NCBI GenBank assembly: GCA_019925105.1
Contig: JAHGAU010000008.1
Location: 1,612,001-1,676,000 of the forward strand
Direction: 5' to 3'
Length of the DNA: 64,000 nt
Source of the DNA: Niebla homalea
Taxonomy: Eukaryota; Ascomycota; Lecanoromycetes; Lecanorales; Ramalinaceae
In this document: one piece after another, positions 44,221 to 56,290 of the stretch
Layout of the letters: each line of letters opens with the position of its first letter
How positions within the stretch are numbered: position 1 is the stretch's first letter
The notes under the pieces: generated by a model
Told to the model about the DNA's origin: nothing
The model's input: the letters and a program-made list of their open reading frames with translations, nothing else
The model's database searches: none
Position numbers and translations under genes: made by a program

Positions 44221-44862
44221 GGGTATTTTAAGAGGCGCGGATCCCGAGGGTCACCTGCAGAACGCACTCAGATCAGATGATATAATGATGAAGTGCGAGT
44301 AATACTGAGGCGGAAGCAATGTATACAGTTTGAAAAATGATTGTTTTCTAGGACAACGTTATGAGACTATAACAGCTTTGACATCCGAGGGATCGTAGGT
44401 AGAGAAGGCAACAGAGATCTACCATATCCCGAAACAGACACTGAATGTTGGACAATTGCGTCGTGCCTTCAGATCTTGAGAAGTCTGTAGGAAATGGTTA
44501 ACGAAGAATGGTTGACACCCTTGTTCACTGTCTGGGCGCTGCTGATTGGCTCCTTGCGACACGCTCAATGGAGCCTACGTCATCATCTTGCGGCTATGCC
44601 TGCTCCACATTATTTACCACTCCGAGCAATTGCACCACTTGAATCAGCTACAGAACGACGATTCCTATCTATCTGACACAATTTGTGACCGTATCCTCGC
44701 GCCTCCTCTCAACTCGCCTTGACATCTACCTTCGCCACTCACGTCCTCCGTATCAATCACCACAACAGCACCACCTCACACCACCTCAATCCTCAAGCCG
44801 AGTCTTATCAACATCACTTTAATCTTCACCTCACACATACCAATCCCCCAACAAAAAGGACA
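44221..44862. other. intergenic, no gene seen
   Basis: 3' flank of the NLR and promoter of the small mitochondrial-type gene. Upstream in-frame codons from 44719 precede the chosen ATG. Nothing else was seen. Confidence 0.5.
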
Positions 44863-45780
44863 ATGCATCCCACCACCTCCCGCCTCACCCCCTCCTTCCT
44901 CCGCCTTGCGAACCACCAACCCTTCCACTGCGGCTTCTTCCCCTCCTCCAAGACCCATCCCGTCGTCTCATCTCTCAACCCATACTCCCCCATCATCCCC
45001 CACGAGAACAGCATCCCATCGCGCCGCGCATTCACCTCCCCACCCCACCTGCAAGCCCAGGAATCCTACGGCAACTCGTCTAACCCCGCACCCTCCCCGA
45101 ACACCAAGGGTAGCCCCTCCGAGTCCCACCCGAGCTCCGAGCATACCCAGAAGAGGGAGCATCCGGGGCCGGAGAGTCCTGCTGCTGGGGGAGGGAAAGC
45201 TGGCGGAGCAGGGGCAGCACAGCCGAAGATCTTGAGCGAACAGCAGCAGAGTGACAAGAAAGGCGGAGCGGGCGATGAAGAAGATGGGGTGAAGAAGCAT
45301 AATGAGGAGATGTGAGTTAACATACTGACAACGTCGCGCGCGTGTGCTCGTTTCGTTCGTGCGGCGTCTCTCTCTGGTGGATTGGGGTGGGGTGTTTACG
45401 GGTGATTGATTTGTGTGTGGGTTATCAATGCTGTGGAACGCTGCTGAGATTCATGGCTGGTTGTAGGGGAAGCAGGCATGATCGACCGCTGCAGGGGAAG
45501 GGGGAGGAGGGGGATGATCGGGTGGGGAAGGGGTTTTGGAAGGGTGCGTGAACGGCTTTCCTTTTTCTTTTCTTTTCTTTTCTGGTGGGTGATGGATGCA
45601 TGCGGGTGGGACAGACAAGGAATTTGGTGGTTTAGGAAGAGGAGGAGGAAAAGGAGGAGGAGCGAAATGCCCTCCTCAACAGCGACTCGAGCGACCAAGC
45701 AAGGGAATCAGCATCACTTGGCTAACCCACTGTTGTATCACTATTCTGCAGGGCAAGGCGGCGCGGATCGTGACCCTTGA
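44863..45780 (+). CDS. small, probably mitochondrial, fungal protein
   Basis: Three exons (44863..45311, 45467..45543, 45752..45780), introns 155 and 208 bp with GTGAGT and GTGCGT donors, give 184 aa. The frame is open upstream to 44719, but the ATG at 44863 starts a sequence resembling a mitochondrial presequence (basic, hydroxylated, no acid for over 40 residues; HPTTSRLTPSFLRLANHQP). The middle is Pro/Ser/Gly-rich. The C terminus KHNEEMGSRHDRP..GKGFWKGQGGADRDP, rebuilt over both introns, is the conserved part and resembles the ends of short fungal mitochondrial proteins of unknown function. The last exon codes for only nine residues. Confidence 0.7.
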
Positions 45781-46572
45781 AAGAGCCAACCTTCTCCCAA
45801 CTCCACATTCCCTTTGCTCAATGGTTGTTTGCGCAGGGGCTTCGGGAGGTTAAGTGGTGGTTCCTCGACAATCATTTTTGCATCACGGCTCCACCTATCA
45901 AAAAGCAAAAATAAAAAAAGGCTGGGGGAGGTGATATGTTGTTGTACCGCGCTCCTTTGCCACCGAAGTTACTATAAAGGCTGAAAAGCATGCATACATC
46001 TTCGAGACTTTTATAGTCATAGGTAGTCAAAGAATAAAGTCTCCAAACTTTTGTCGGGAAAGAAAGGGGGGGCAAGCTTGCCACATGCACTATCTGGAGT
46101 CAATTCATTACATTCTCACTCCACGTCGCGAGCCCCCCAGCCTCTCATGGCCGCTCACTATCGGGGTGCTTTCAGCTTCGCAGAGAAGAAAGAAAGAATA
46201 CGATGATGATGGGGAGAAAGGAGCATGGTCGTACAAGGGAGAGCGAGAGTTAAAAAAAAAAAGAGTCGCCTCTGTTCCATGACTTTGTAGATATTTGTGT
46301 GCCGCCATCGAGTTTGATCCCTGATTCCCCAGTGCTGCCCCCCCCACAAAAGCCACCAGTCACCCAAAACTGATGGGGACGGACAAGGCCCACCCATGAT
46401 GTAGTTCCGCCGCCGCCGCCGGGGGTATCCAGAGTGGAAACGGTCCCATGGACCCAGATGGAATGCAGCCGCACCATCGAAACCCGTTAACGCCACGAAG
46501 CTCCAAAAAGCAGAGTATGTATGTAACCCACCAAAAGCCCGCATCGAAAGAAGGAACCCAGCAGCCGCTCGC
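45781..46572. other. convergent intergenic, no gene seen
   Basis: 3' flanks of two convergent genes. Small frames on both strands and an A-run near 46252-46262. Nothing recognisable. Confidence 0.5.
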
Positions 46573-48077
46573 TCAATCACACCCATCATCCCCTCTACTA
46601 ATCACCCTCGCCACCCCTTCCCCGATCCCGCCATCTCCGTGTCCACCTCTCCCCTTCCACTGTTCCACCTCCCTCGCATTCACCGCCGTCAATGCATCTC
46701 TTCCTGTCAGGACTTTCCTCACATTCCTCATCGCCAGGTCCTCAAACCCGGCATTCGTCTCGACGCTCGCGCCGCCCGTGTGGCACGTCAGCTGCACCTG
46801 CTTCATGCTCTTGAACCGCTCATACACGACAGGTTCATGGGCATGGACATCCAACCCCGCCGCTGATATGTGCCCGGCATCCAGCGCATCCGCCAGCGCC
46901 TCCTCATCGACGAGATTCCCGCGCGCGATGTTGATGACCCGTGCCCCGCGGGGCAGCAAAGCCAGAGTCCGCGCAGTGACCACAGGTGGTCCCGCGGGTG
47001 TCGCCAGGATCAAGCAATCGGCATGCGGCAACATGGCGTCGACAGTGGGGTAGTACGTCGCACCAACCACTGCCTCCACGGTGGGGGGTTTGCGCATGAT
47101 GTCATGGTACAGGATGTGCATGCCCAGGGAGCGGGCCCGCTGGGCGATCAGGAATCCGATGTTTCCCAGCCCGACGATCCCGAGAGTGTGGTGGCACGGG
47201 TTGTGCGAGATTAGGGGGATGGAGATGTGGGCTTCGCGGAAGGCGGCTTTTTGCGAGTCCAGCGGCCCGCTCGCCCGCGCAGCGAGGGAGGAGGCCGTAG
47301 CGTGGGTGAAGACCGAGATGAGGTGATAGAGGGCCGTGTTGGCGACGGAGTCGGTGGAGGCACCAAGACCATTGCAGTAGAGGATTCCTGTTTTGGGAAA
47401 GGGGGGGAAATGTTAGCGGTGGAGTGTGGTGGGGCTGTGGTGGTGGGGCAGAGGTGACGGTTAGGGAAGGTCAATCGTGAGTGGCTGGTAAGTGAGAGGA
47501 GGGGCAGGCAACAGGTGAGGGATGGAGAGGATGTAATGAGGATAACAAACGCACCTCTATTTGCGAGAGCTTTGGTGTCGACCCAGTCAAAGCCCGCTCC
47601 GGCGGCAGCCATGATTTTCATGTTGGATGGTAACAGGTCTATCAGCTCCTTATCCCATGGGTGCATCTCCCCGCCGGTACTCCATCGGGGCTTCATTATG
47701 GCGGAGAAGTTGCCCCATGTCTCCCTTTTCAGATGCTGTGTGAAGGTATGTCGCTCAAGGTCTGCGGGGTCAGGGCGGATGACATGGAATTGGGATTGGA
47801 GGTCGGCGTAGATGTCAGGATGATGTTGTATGGGGGCACCGAGGTGAAGAATTGTAGGCTTGGGGGAGGGAGAGAAGCTGTGTATGCCGTTCGTAAGGCT
47901 GGCCTCGTCATGCGCAATGGATGCAGTCGAGATTCGACCGTTGGTTGCTGCAGGTGATTCTGCTGACATTGCTGCGGAAGAGCCCATCCCCGCAAAATTG
48001 GTGCAGCCAAGAGATTCCAGATCGCTTGCTCGCATTATTTTCTTGTGGGGAAGGTTGAATTGTCGTGTGCCCAACAT
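46573..48077 (-). CDS. D-isomer-specific 2-hydroxyacid dehydrogenase
   Basis: NAD(P)-dependent oxidoreductase of the glyoxylate/hydroxypyruvate reductase type. Exons 47555..48077 and 46573..47387 with a 167-bp intron (GTGCGT..AACAG) give 445 aa. The Rossmann motif GIVGLGNIGFLIAQRA lies at ~244-260. VINIARGNLVDEEAL carries the substrate-binding Arg. The catalytic Glu is in HAHEP. The His is in LTCHTGGAS, where the usual TPHIGG is changed to TCHTGG. An N-terminal extension of about 60 Ser/Ala-rich residues precedes PTILHLGAPIQHHP, where the family fold begins. AAAGAGFDWVDTKAL is the usual substrate-domain loop. Substrate unknown. Confidence 0.92.
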
Positions 48078-49975
48078 GAGGGAAATATGAAAAGGAGACA
48101 GCAGAGAATCAGCTCCCCAGTGACAATTATATATATCTGAGATGAGAAAGATCTGTACGACTCTCAGGCTTCTTATACCGCGTCAGAATAAGGTCGTGCC
48201 TGTCTGTCTTAAGTCATCAGCCTTGCCTTTCGGCCTTTTCCTCCAGACCGCTTCTCGTTGGCTTGGTCTGGAACTAGGGGAGCGAATGAGCCGTTTAGCC
48301 CGGCTTACTTTTGAGCCTCAGTTGGTCCCGTCTGCCAGTGACAAGTTACGATGACGGTAGAATGGCGATTACCCCGGATTCTGCGACCCGGGGAGCGGCC
48401 GTGGATGGAGCCAAGAAAGAAAGAGACATGCAAGTGTCCTCGTGCTTGTCACATTCTGAGACGCACAATGCGTGAATCAGTTAACAAGACCAAGGCGCAC
48501 GGAGCTCTGAGATTGCCTGGAACCTGAAGAGGGCCAAAGAAATCCAAGGTACATTCTCTTGCTGGCTCCATCCGTACCGGCGACCCGTAGACATGGCAAT
48601 GACTAACGCGAGCTTAAACTTTTTTTATATAATGGCTCTATCGGGACTGCATGCCTGCAGATTCTTTCTCTGTCTGGGTGGTAATCGGGAGGAAAAGAAA
48701 GCCCCGGTTGCAGATGCCTCAAGCCGCTTTCCCTACGAGCCTGCTTCGCGCCTTAGCCCCCAGGAGGGGAAAGCTAGACTAGTGCTTTATGCTGGGATGG
48801 ATTGATAGCTTCGGGTGAATTGGGTGAGATGCGAGGATGGTCATGAGCTGAGGAGGGTGGAGCCTGGGAGGCTCGAGCGGATTGAATTGTGGTTGGTCAG
48901 AAGGGCTGGAGCTGATCGGTCGACCTGGAAAAGGAGGAACGAAGGAAATGCCCTATGGCATGAGTCTCACCTTGATACAGGATGAGGGATAGACTCCTCC
49001 ATCGAAGAGGTCACAGTGAGTAATGCATTTGTATTTTTGGGGAATCCGCTCGAATTAATGATATCAGTGCCTTGCGTCAATACTCGTGCCATTACTGATA
49101 GCATTAGCTGAATATGGCAAGGATAGAGGGTCCGCCTCGCAAAGGATTCTCCGGTCTGGACATGATCGCGATGGAGGGAGCTAGACTCAGTAAAGGAATC
49201 AACCGTGTGCTCGAGCCTCCTCGCTTTCTGCCTTTAAGGTCTGCAAACAGTAATGACGGTCGCGTGGCAGGCGAAGCTGACCGGAAGAATGCAAGCCAGA
49301 CAGGCGACCATTCTCATGGCTGACAGCCAGAGATCTGAGTCATCCATACATCCGTAGATCGGTGTGTCTGAGGAAATGCAAATGCATGCAGACTTTATTT
49401 GTGCAGGCTTTAGTTAAAGGTCAAAAAGGGTGACGGCACGTTGTCGAGAAGGAAAAATCCCGAATTCTTGGTTGGCTGGCGAAGTCGAGAGAACCTTGCT
49501 GATGCAGCCAATACGGCAGTCAAAGTGTGAATGATGTGCATGCTGCAAAACAATTCATTTGTGCGGTACAATGGAGGGAGGCTTACGTCCAGCAATCCTT
49601 TAATTGGCCCCTTTCGCCAGGAACGAGCAAGACATGCTTCCCCAACAAGAAGCTCGTACCAAGGAAGACAAGATTCTGCACTACTCGCAATACCCTGTTT
49701 GGCGGTCTGCAAGTAGTCGATACTTGGAGGCTTGGTCTAGCTAAGTATATGCTGAAAGAGAATGAACTATCAAAGAAACGGATCGCTCTGTGGTATCTCT
49801 GTCTGAAGAAGAACAGTTGAAAAAATGTCGACTTTTCCTCGCAACTCCACAATTCAATCCGATCTTCCAACGCTCAGCCCGCTAGATCACTGCCGGTCCA
49901 ATCCTCTTCCATTTGTCCACCATCGTGACTGCTCCTTTCCCTCCCGGTCTGATTCTGCCTGTCTTTCGCCTGCTT
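48078..49975. other. intergenic, no gene seen
   Basis: 1.9 kb with no supportable gene. Short frames at 48142-48354, 48593-48805, 49114-49323 and 49410-49870 have no motifs, and several are mirrored on the other strand. Confidence 0.5.
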
Positions 49976-52111
49976 CTACAACTCCTCCCTCACCGTATCA
50001 CCTGCACGCTGCTTGCCCTCTCCGGCTCGGTGTGTTGCAGTTGTCCCAGCCTCCTTGACAGCGTCAGCGCCTTTCAAACCTTCCTTGCGACCACTAGCTG
50101 CGCCGATCTTGAGCTGGTCAAGAACCCATTGGGCACCGCTCTGGATCTGTGCAAACATCGAACCGCCTGGGGCATTTGTCCCATAGTGGAAGTACTGCGC
50201 CTGCTTCCGAGCGGTGGCTGTGTGGAACTTGTGTCAGTCATGTTTCTTCTCAAACAACCTTGGACGTGCAAATGAAAAAACATGAAGCAACGCGGACCCA
50301 TAGCGTAATCCAAAGGCTCGGACTGGCTCCGGCTGGAATACCGAAGAGCGACGCGCGGAAAGCTTAAAGTTGTACATACCTCGGAGCTCATTAGTCGTAC
50401 TACCCTGATAATTCTTGATGCCATATGAATCAAGGTAAGATTTCAATTCCGAGTCCGACCATGTATCAAATGTCAAGTCCTTTGCGGCGGCAGTGCTTGA
50501 GGCGAGGTAAGACGTCACCGAAGCATAGTTGCTGCCACCGGCTTTCGAAGCGCTCGAGTAGCTGTCCTGTGCAGCTTTGACAAGATCCTCGCGAGATGCG
50601 CTGGATTTCCTGGCAGCTTTGTTGTTCTGCTTCGACAAGTAATTCCTGGAAATTATGAGTTTCAGCCTCCCCAGCACTGTGCCTTGAGGCAGGATCAGCT
50701 TACCTCAGGTTATCCAGAGTCCATGTATCGAAAGTCCAAGCTGAATATCCCGATGCGGCCTTTGTTCGCTGCAGGCGAACCTGCTTCACCAGCTCGTCTT
50801 TCTTGCCACTTTGAGGCACTGGGACGCCACGGGCATCAAGATATGCCTTGAGCCTGCTTTCACTCCAAGTGCCAATGGCTGAGTTGAAAGCATCATCCTT
50901 CTTCAACGAAGCATCATCAGTCGCCTTGGCGTATTCGTTGTTGGCTTTTGTGGTCGCAGCACCGTAAGCACTTGACACAGATGAGGCCGCAGTATCACCA
51001 GTCAAAGCAGAGCGATGCTTTCGAGCAAGTGCAATGAGTTCATTCCGCTTGGAGCCCTGCGGGACCTTGATGCCATTCTTGTCTGCCCACTCTTTGATCT
51101 GGCTGTCGCTCCATGAATCGAGGAGTGCGTCGCTCAAGCTTTCTTTGGACGCGGCTGCCGACGAAGAGGCCGAGGCAGCCGCTTCTTGCAGAGTCCGGCT
51201 TGCGAGACGGGAGTTGCGACGGACGGAAGCGATCAACTTGTCACGAGTGGACGGCTGTGGGACTGGGATACCCCGCTCATCCAAGAATGCTTTAAGATCA
51301 GATTCCGACCATGACTCGTATAGCCAAGCGCCTGGGTAGGAGGAGTACTCGTTGGCCTTCTTTGCGATGCTTTCGTAATTTTGGCGGGCCGTGGCGAGGA
51401 GTGTGTCGCGTTTGCGAGGTTGAGGAGCTGGTATGCCGTTCTTGTCAAGGAAAGCCTTCAATTGCGAATCGGTCCAGCTGCGTGGTGCACATCAGCGATG
51501 ACGTGTCGACTGAGTTTGGATAGAGCAAACCTATCGAATACCCAGTCCTTCACACTACCATACGCGTTCGAGGCTGAGTCAGCTGACTCGGTCCAGTAAC
51601 CCTTTACTTGCTTGACCAGGCTGTCCTTGTTGCTATCTGAGGACGTCTTGGCATCGGCGCCTTTTGATTTTAGATATGACTGAAGCTGTGAAGGAGACCA
51701 GTCATTGTATGGCTGGCCAACCTTTGCATTCCAATTCGCCTTGACTGTACTCTCCAGGTCTTTTCGGTCGGCTGGAGTCGGGTATGGAATGTTGTGATCG
51801 GAGAGCCACCTCTCAAGCTCGGTTTCATGCCACTTGTTGTAGACTACACATCATGTCAGCAATGCCGGACTTCAAGCTTGTGATCTCAGAATTGTTGATC
51901 GGATTGTAAGCTTGTCATACAAGGCGGACCTCATTATTACTTGACAGGGGATCATGTCAAGCAGCTTGATAGCTACATGGCTTGTGAAGTTGCTAGAGGG
52001 ATCTGCTAAAATATTGATTTGACACATACCTGCTTTGGTCCCAAACCAGCTACTTGCGACGGTGGTTTCTGCGGCAAGAGCGAGAAACAAGAGGGTTGAG
52101 GAGAGCTTCAT
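49976..52111 (-). CDS. Ish1/Msc1-like protein with eight Ish1 repeats
   Basis: Five exons (52030..52111, 51531..51843, 50704..51477, 50380..50645, 49976..50217) with introns of 186, 53, 58 and 162 bp give 558 aa. Residues 1-19 are a signal peptide (KLSSTLLFLALAAETTVAS). The body consists of about eight Ish1 units of the form W(S/T)(D/E)SxLKxxLDxxGIPxPQ..R..L, for example SWSDSQIKEWADKNGIKVP and TWSESRLKAYLDARGVPVP, separated by Ala/Ser-rich helical spacers. The C terminus has QAQYFHYGTNAPGG and an Ala/Gly/Lys-rich tail. In yeasts such proteins (S. pombe Ish1, S. cerevisiae Msc1) are stress-induced and sit at the nuclear envelope/ER; that location is inferred here. Confidence 0.92.
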
Positions 52112-53701
52112 GTTGACCTCGGTTTAAAAATTATTCCACCTCACTTTCATGTCATATATCAGCATGGTTTCACAAATGGTAGATAATCGAATCTTACGGA
52201 GCAGCGTTATGCGCGTTGGGTGAGGTGTTGGTGAGGTGTCGGTGAGAGAAGGTCCCGAAATGAGGATAAACAGGAAGTTTTGGGGTCTGGGCGGCAACGA
52301 GAGGGTAGCCTAGAACTAGAGGAAATGACGTAGAGTGCGCCACAGGTGAAATGACAACACCGAAAGGGATCAATTCTTTGATTGGAGCAGGCACCTGCAG
52401 ACTGATATTACTCGTAGATAGACACAGATTGCATCATATGACGTAGTCCTCTCAAGGCCGTTAGAGAACGTTCTCCGTGAACGTCCACAACGCCATTATG
52501 AAACGTGTTTTTGGGGAGACCAGACCGGCAAATGTGGGGAAAGTCGGATCCACGCGACGCGTATCTTCCGCGAAGACAGACGGGAGGGACTCTAGTGATC
52601 CGTAATTATCGGCAAGTAGATCCTATTTTGCATAGAGGCAAAGGATGACCAAACCCTCGATCGCCTTCATTAAAACGCCCTTGAGCTCTCTGATGTGGTT
52701 GGCATAGCCTGGCCACAGTCAACCACGGTGGACCCCCTGGTTTCCATTATTCATCACATTCAAATAGTGGCCAAATGGGAAGACCTAAGTCCAAGGTAGG
52801 TCTTCAGACCGACCGTCGAGGTCGACCTGCCATTGGGCATCCTCCATAAAGAACCATACACGTCCTTCCAGCTGGCTAATCACGACTTCGGGCAGGCCTA
52901 GCACGACCTTCAGTCAAGATTGGAAACGTTTGCAGACCGGACAAACAAGCTGGCGCATCGTGAGGATAGCGGAACATTCCTAGATGAGGCTTGCTGCATT
53001 TTGAGAATTGGCAGTAGCCAGAAGTAAGTCCATGGCTCCCAGTGGCAGGCACATTCTCGCATGATCAGGGTCAAATATAGCGTGTCAAAGGACTTGAGAC
53101 ATCTGCCTGAGCTTGCACATCTCTAGTGTCGTGATCAGGTGTGAATGAGGTATGGTACGCTCTTGCTCAGCTGTCAACGCATGCAAAAGCACGACGCGCC
53201 AAGTATGCGGTGAGATGAGAAAGTGTTGGTCGTCCGGAAGACGTTGAACGCGGCTTCATATACGCCTCAACATCTGAACATGACTTGGAACCTCAGCCTT
53301 CCTGCTCCGTCTTGTTCTGTGTACCAATGATCTCTTCCGAGAAGGCCATCTACCGCGCTATCCGTCTTGGAAGAGTATTTTCTCGTCAAGTTCTGCGAGT
53401 GTTGGCCATCTCTGAGCTTGGGGAGAGTAATCCTTTCATATTTACTTCCTACTCTGGCCCACTCGCTGTGGGTGCTTTCTGGATACGTGTAGAAGAGTAG
53501 CCAGGCGCTTACTGGATGGAGCGATCGCCAAGTAGTAGTTGAGAACCTGCTGCTCGATCTCTTGTGGCAGATCAATTAGACCCATGCTGTAGATTGGCCC
53601 AACGTGCTGCCAAAATACCCCGAAGTTGTCCCTGGGATGAGAACTGAGAGTTCGAAGCCGCGGTTATGCCAGGAGTGGATTCTCATCAAGGTTTAGCTTG
53701 A
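52112..53701. other. intergenic, possible gene remnant
   Basis: 1.6 kb. Most of it shows nothing. On the minus strand an ATG at 53585 opens MGLIDLPQEIEQQVLNYYLA, which looks like the start of an F-box-type motif (LPxEI..VL), but the frame stops after 48 codons. The following frame, 53267-53575, has no family features. It may be a decayed gene. Confidence 0.35.
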
Positions 53702-54838
53702 TCAAACAGACAGTTCCAATCCAGGCATAGCCTCCACACCGCCAACTCGGCTCCAGAAGTCATCAAAATCGACATCTTGGTCGACGAACTCCATTCGAAT
53801 CTGATCAACCGCTTGCTCGCGCCTTTCAGACGTGAAGGAACCGGACCTGCCAGTCTCATTTTGAATGATTTCAATGGTCCGAAAGAATAGATTCTCCTTT
53901 CCCACCGAGGTCAACCCATCTTTGATTAATTGTAACCTCTTTGAACCCTCATTCGTGCTTGTCTCGCCATGCTCCCTCCATACTTCCCAAACCAGCCAGC
54001 CCCAGCGGTCCGTATACACCAGCAAACAGGTCTGAAAATCCTCAATCTTATTCTCACCCGCGTCAATCAACGCATGCGCCTCAATCATGCCCGAAAAGTA
54101 CAGATCCCAGCTCTTATCCAGCATCTGATACCCCGTCTTCTCCTTGACCCACTGCTTCTCCACAGCCGGCACGATTCTCTCCTTCCAGGCCTTCTCCTCC
54201 TTCACCCTCCCCACAAACTCATCCACAGCATTCACCGTCCCCGTCCCTGTAACGTTCTCTTTGTAGAAGATCAAGCCATCCCACCGCCGGCTCTTCCTCA
54301 CGGTAATCTCCACATCCTTGTATCCTACCGATCTCCGCCACGCCACCGGCCCCGCCTCCGGCTCTGGAGTCAATGTGTTCCTGCCCAGGAAAAACTCCAC
54401 CGGCCATATGCCAATAAATCTTATCAACATGAAGTCCCCGAGGAACATTAATGTCCGCTCAATCCCGATCCCGACCAGCGCCGTGGCCGGACTTTGCTTG
54501 ACATCAATCTTTTGGGCTGAGTCGTGGCCCAGGATCGAAACCAATATGCCGAAGTAGGTGGGAATGGCGATGTAGATGCGGTAGAGGACGAGGATGGTAA
54601 GGAGGATGTTCATGAAAAGAGGGACATGGAAGAGGCGGCGCTTGAATTTTCGGTCATGGGTGTCGAGTGAGGTGATGTAGAAATGATCTCTGGCGAGGTT
54701 GGAGAGGAAGGGTGTGAGTGAATCGGGGGCTTTAACGAAGGGGGAAGGAATGTCAGAGGTCGTCGTTGTAGATGCGTTATTGGTGGTATTGAAGGAGGCA
54801 GGCTTGAGGGCCCCTTTACGCTTTGAAGGTTTTGGCAT
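53702..54838 (-). CDS. conserved fungal membrane protein of unknown function
   Basis: Single exon, 378 aa. The ATG at 54838 is chosen because the basic MPKPSKRKGALKPASF opening looks like a real N terminus. The frame stays open upstream to 55276, but that extension translates a T-tract as poly-Lys and runs antisense to the next gene. Two clear membrane segments are seen: LFMNILLTILVLYRIYIAI (~80-100) and FLGDFMLIRFIGIWPVEFFL (~140-160). The large remainder is soluble and charged, with DKSWDLYFSGMIEAHALI and TCLLVYTDRWGWLVWEVW as distinctive blocks. No catalytic motif. It shares a 267-bp divergent promoter with the membrane protein at 55106. Confidence 0.82.
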   Translation of the reverse strand: MPKPSKRKGALKPASFNTTNNASTTTTSDIPSPFVKAPDSLTPFLSNLARDHFYITSLDTHDRKFKRRLFHVPLFMNILLTILVLYRIYIAIPTYFGILVSILGHDSAQKIDVKQSPATALVGIGIERTLMFLGDFMLIRFIGIWPVEFFLGRNTLTPEPEAGPVAWRRSVGYKDVEITVRKSRRWDGLIFYKENVTGTGTVNAVDEFVGRVKEEKAWKERIVPAVEKQWVKEKTGYQMLDKSWDLYFSGMIEAHALIDAGENKIEDFQTCLLVYTDRWGWLVWEVWREHGETSTNEGSKRLQLIKDGLTSVGKENLFFRTIEIIQNETGRSGSFTSERREQAVDQIRMEFVDQDVDFDDFWSRVGGVEAMPGLELSV

Positions 54839-55105
54839 CTTGACAGTGGTGAAATTGCGACTTCTCCGGATGTTGACCTGTGTGTCGAAAACAAGACTGG
54901 TCACATTACATTGTAAAGCTTTTTTAGCACCCGCGTTATTCTTTTTTTTTTTTTTTTTTGGATTATATTCACCTCCGGGGCGCGCTCGTCGCGCACGTGG
55001 ACCGCCTACAAGGGCCCGCATCACCAACCTAGATTTTGGGCTCTTTTTTTGAACGTACAACAGGGTGATTCGAAGTGGTTGTCCACCGTAGAAGATATTT
55101 GCACA
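54839..55105. promoter_or_regulatory. 267-bp divergent promoter with T-tract
   Basis: Sits between the starts of two membrane-protein genes. It contains a run of about 20 T near 54940-54960, followed by a GC-rich CGCGCTCGTCGCGCACGTGG block near 54980-55000 with an E-box-like CACGTG. Long T-tracts often exclude nucleosomes. Confidence 0.6.
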
Positions 55106-56290
55106 ATGAGCCAGGAGGCTGTTGGACTCGAAGATGATACCAGAAACATCTCTGGTGCCGTTGTATTTCTCAGCTACATACTTGTCGCCCTTTTCCTTGC
55201 AGCCTTCATATGCCGAGACCTGATCAACCAGTACCTTTCCCTGCCAAAGAGCCTGTGGAATAAGAATGGCTTGCACGCGCAGTTGCAGACCTTTGCTAGC
55301 CTCACAATTCTAAGCTTTACCGTTTTGTCATACCATATGATCGATTTCCTGCTCGAATCATATCAACAGTGGGCTATTGACAGAGACATCGAATTGCCAC
55401 TTCGTGTTTATGGTAAATTCGGCCTATTTGGATCAAGTCATCATCGAAGGCCCCTGTTCCTATGGTCGTGGATGAAGACATCGACCCTCTTCCAAGACTT
55501 TGCTAGGTCAATTAGTGAACCTCAAGAGCACTTCTGGTGGAGTGGTCAGGCTCTGCTTTTCACTCTGGCCTGGAGTTTTTTTCTGAGTCTAGAAGGTAGG
55601 CGTGGATCATATTTCCAAGCTTCCTGGGAAACAAGAAGAAATCTGCTCCCGTTTGCTTGAATCAGCTAATGTGAGTGATCAGGACCGAGAAGACGAGTGC
55701 CTCACCTCGCGGCATATGCCTTCATTAGTCAGATACTGCCCGTGTCATTCGCAATGAATCTGTTTTTCCTGGCCCTTCTCATGAGACCGCTTCCCCGACC
55801 AGAAGCTAGTGCCTGGACCCCATTCTTTGCGCTGAGATATGGCCCGTTGATGGCCTACCTTGTACTTCTTGCAGCGGCCCAGGTGACCATTGACACGGCA
55901 TACTTCATGAGCATCGTATTAGCACTTCGCTGTCTGCTCTTCTGGCCTCTGCTGCTCGCCACGATACTACCAAAGAGCCTGGGCCGGTTTCTTCCAGCCA
56001 AAGAAGTCCGGGAGCAAAACCTGACGCTGCTAGTCACCATTGGTCTGGCCTCGATCAATCTTGTTTGTGTCCAGACTATGTACACGCTAGCCTGTAATGG
56101 CTTCAAATCTTTTAACATGATCAAGGCAGTCAACAGTAGCCCTGCCGTGAGTGCCTTGGGATACGACTATGTATTGGGCAGCGCCAGCGTAATAGTCTGG
56201 CTACGGTCTACCAGAAGGTCATCAGAGTGGAGATATGCTGCGCTTGATGACTATCAATTGGATGAGCAACCATATGTCGAGCCGGCTTAA
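55106..56290 (+). CDS. multi-pass fungal membrane protein of unknown function
   Basis: Two exons (55106..55595, 55683..56290), with an 87-bp intron (GTAGGC..GATCAG), give 365 aa. About eight hydrophobic segments are visible: VVFLSYILVALFLAAFI, then FASLTILSFTVLSYHMIDFL, then LLFTLAWSFFLSL before the intron, and five more after it ending YVLGSASVIVWLR. The start ATG at 55106 precedes a short acidic N terminus with an NIS sequon. The tail is polar (RYAALDDYQLDEQPY). The arrangement resembles many uncharacterised ascomycete integral membrane proteins. No transport motif was seen. Confidence 0.82.

Noticed and set aside
54839..55276. N-terminal extension of the 53702-54838 protein to 524 aa
   Set aside because: It would translate the T-tract as poly-Lys and run antisense through the first exon of the divergent gene. 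A natural start exists at 54838.
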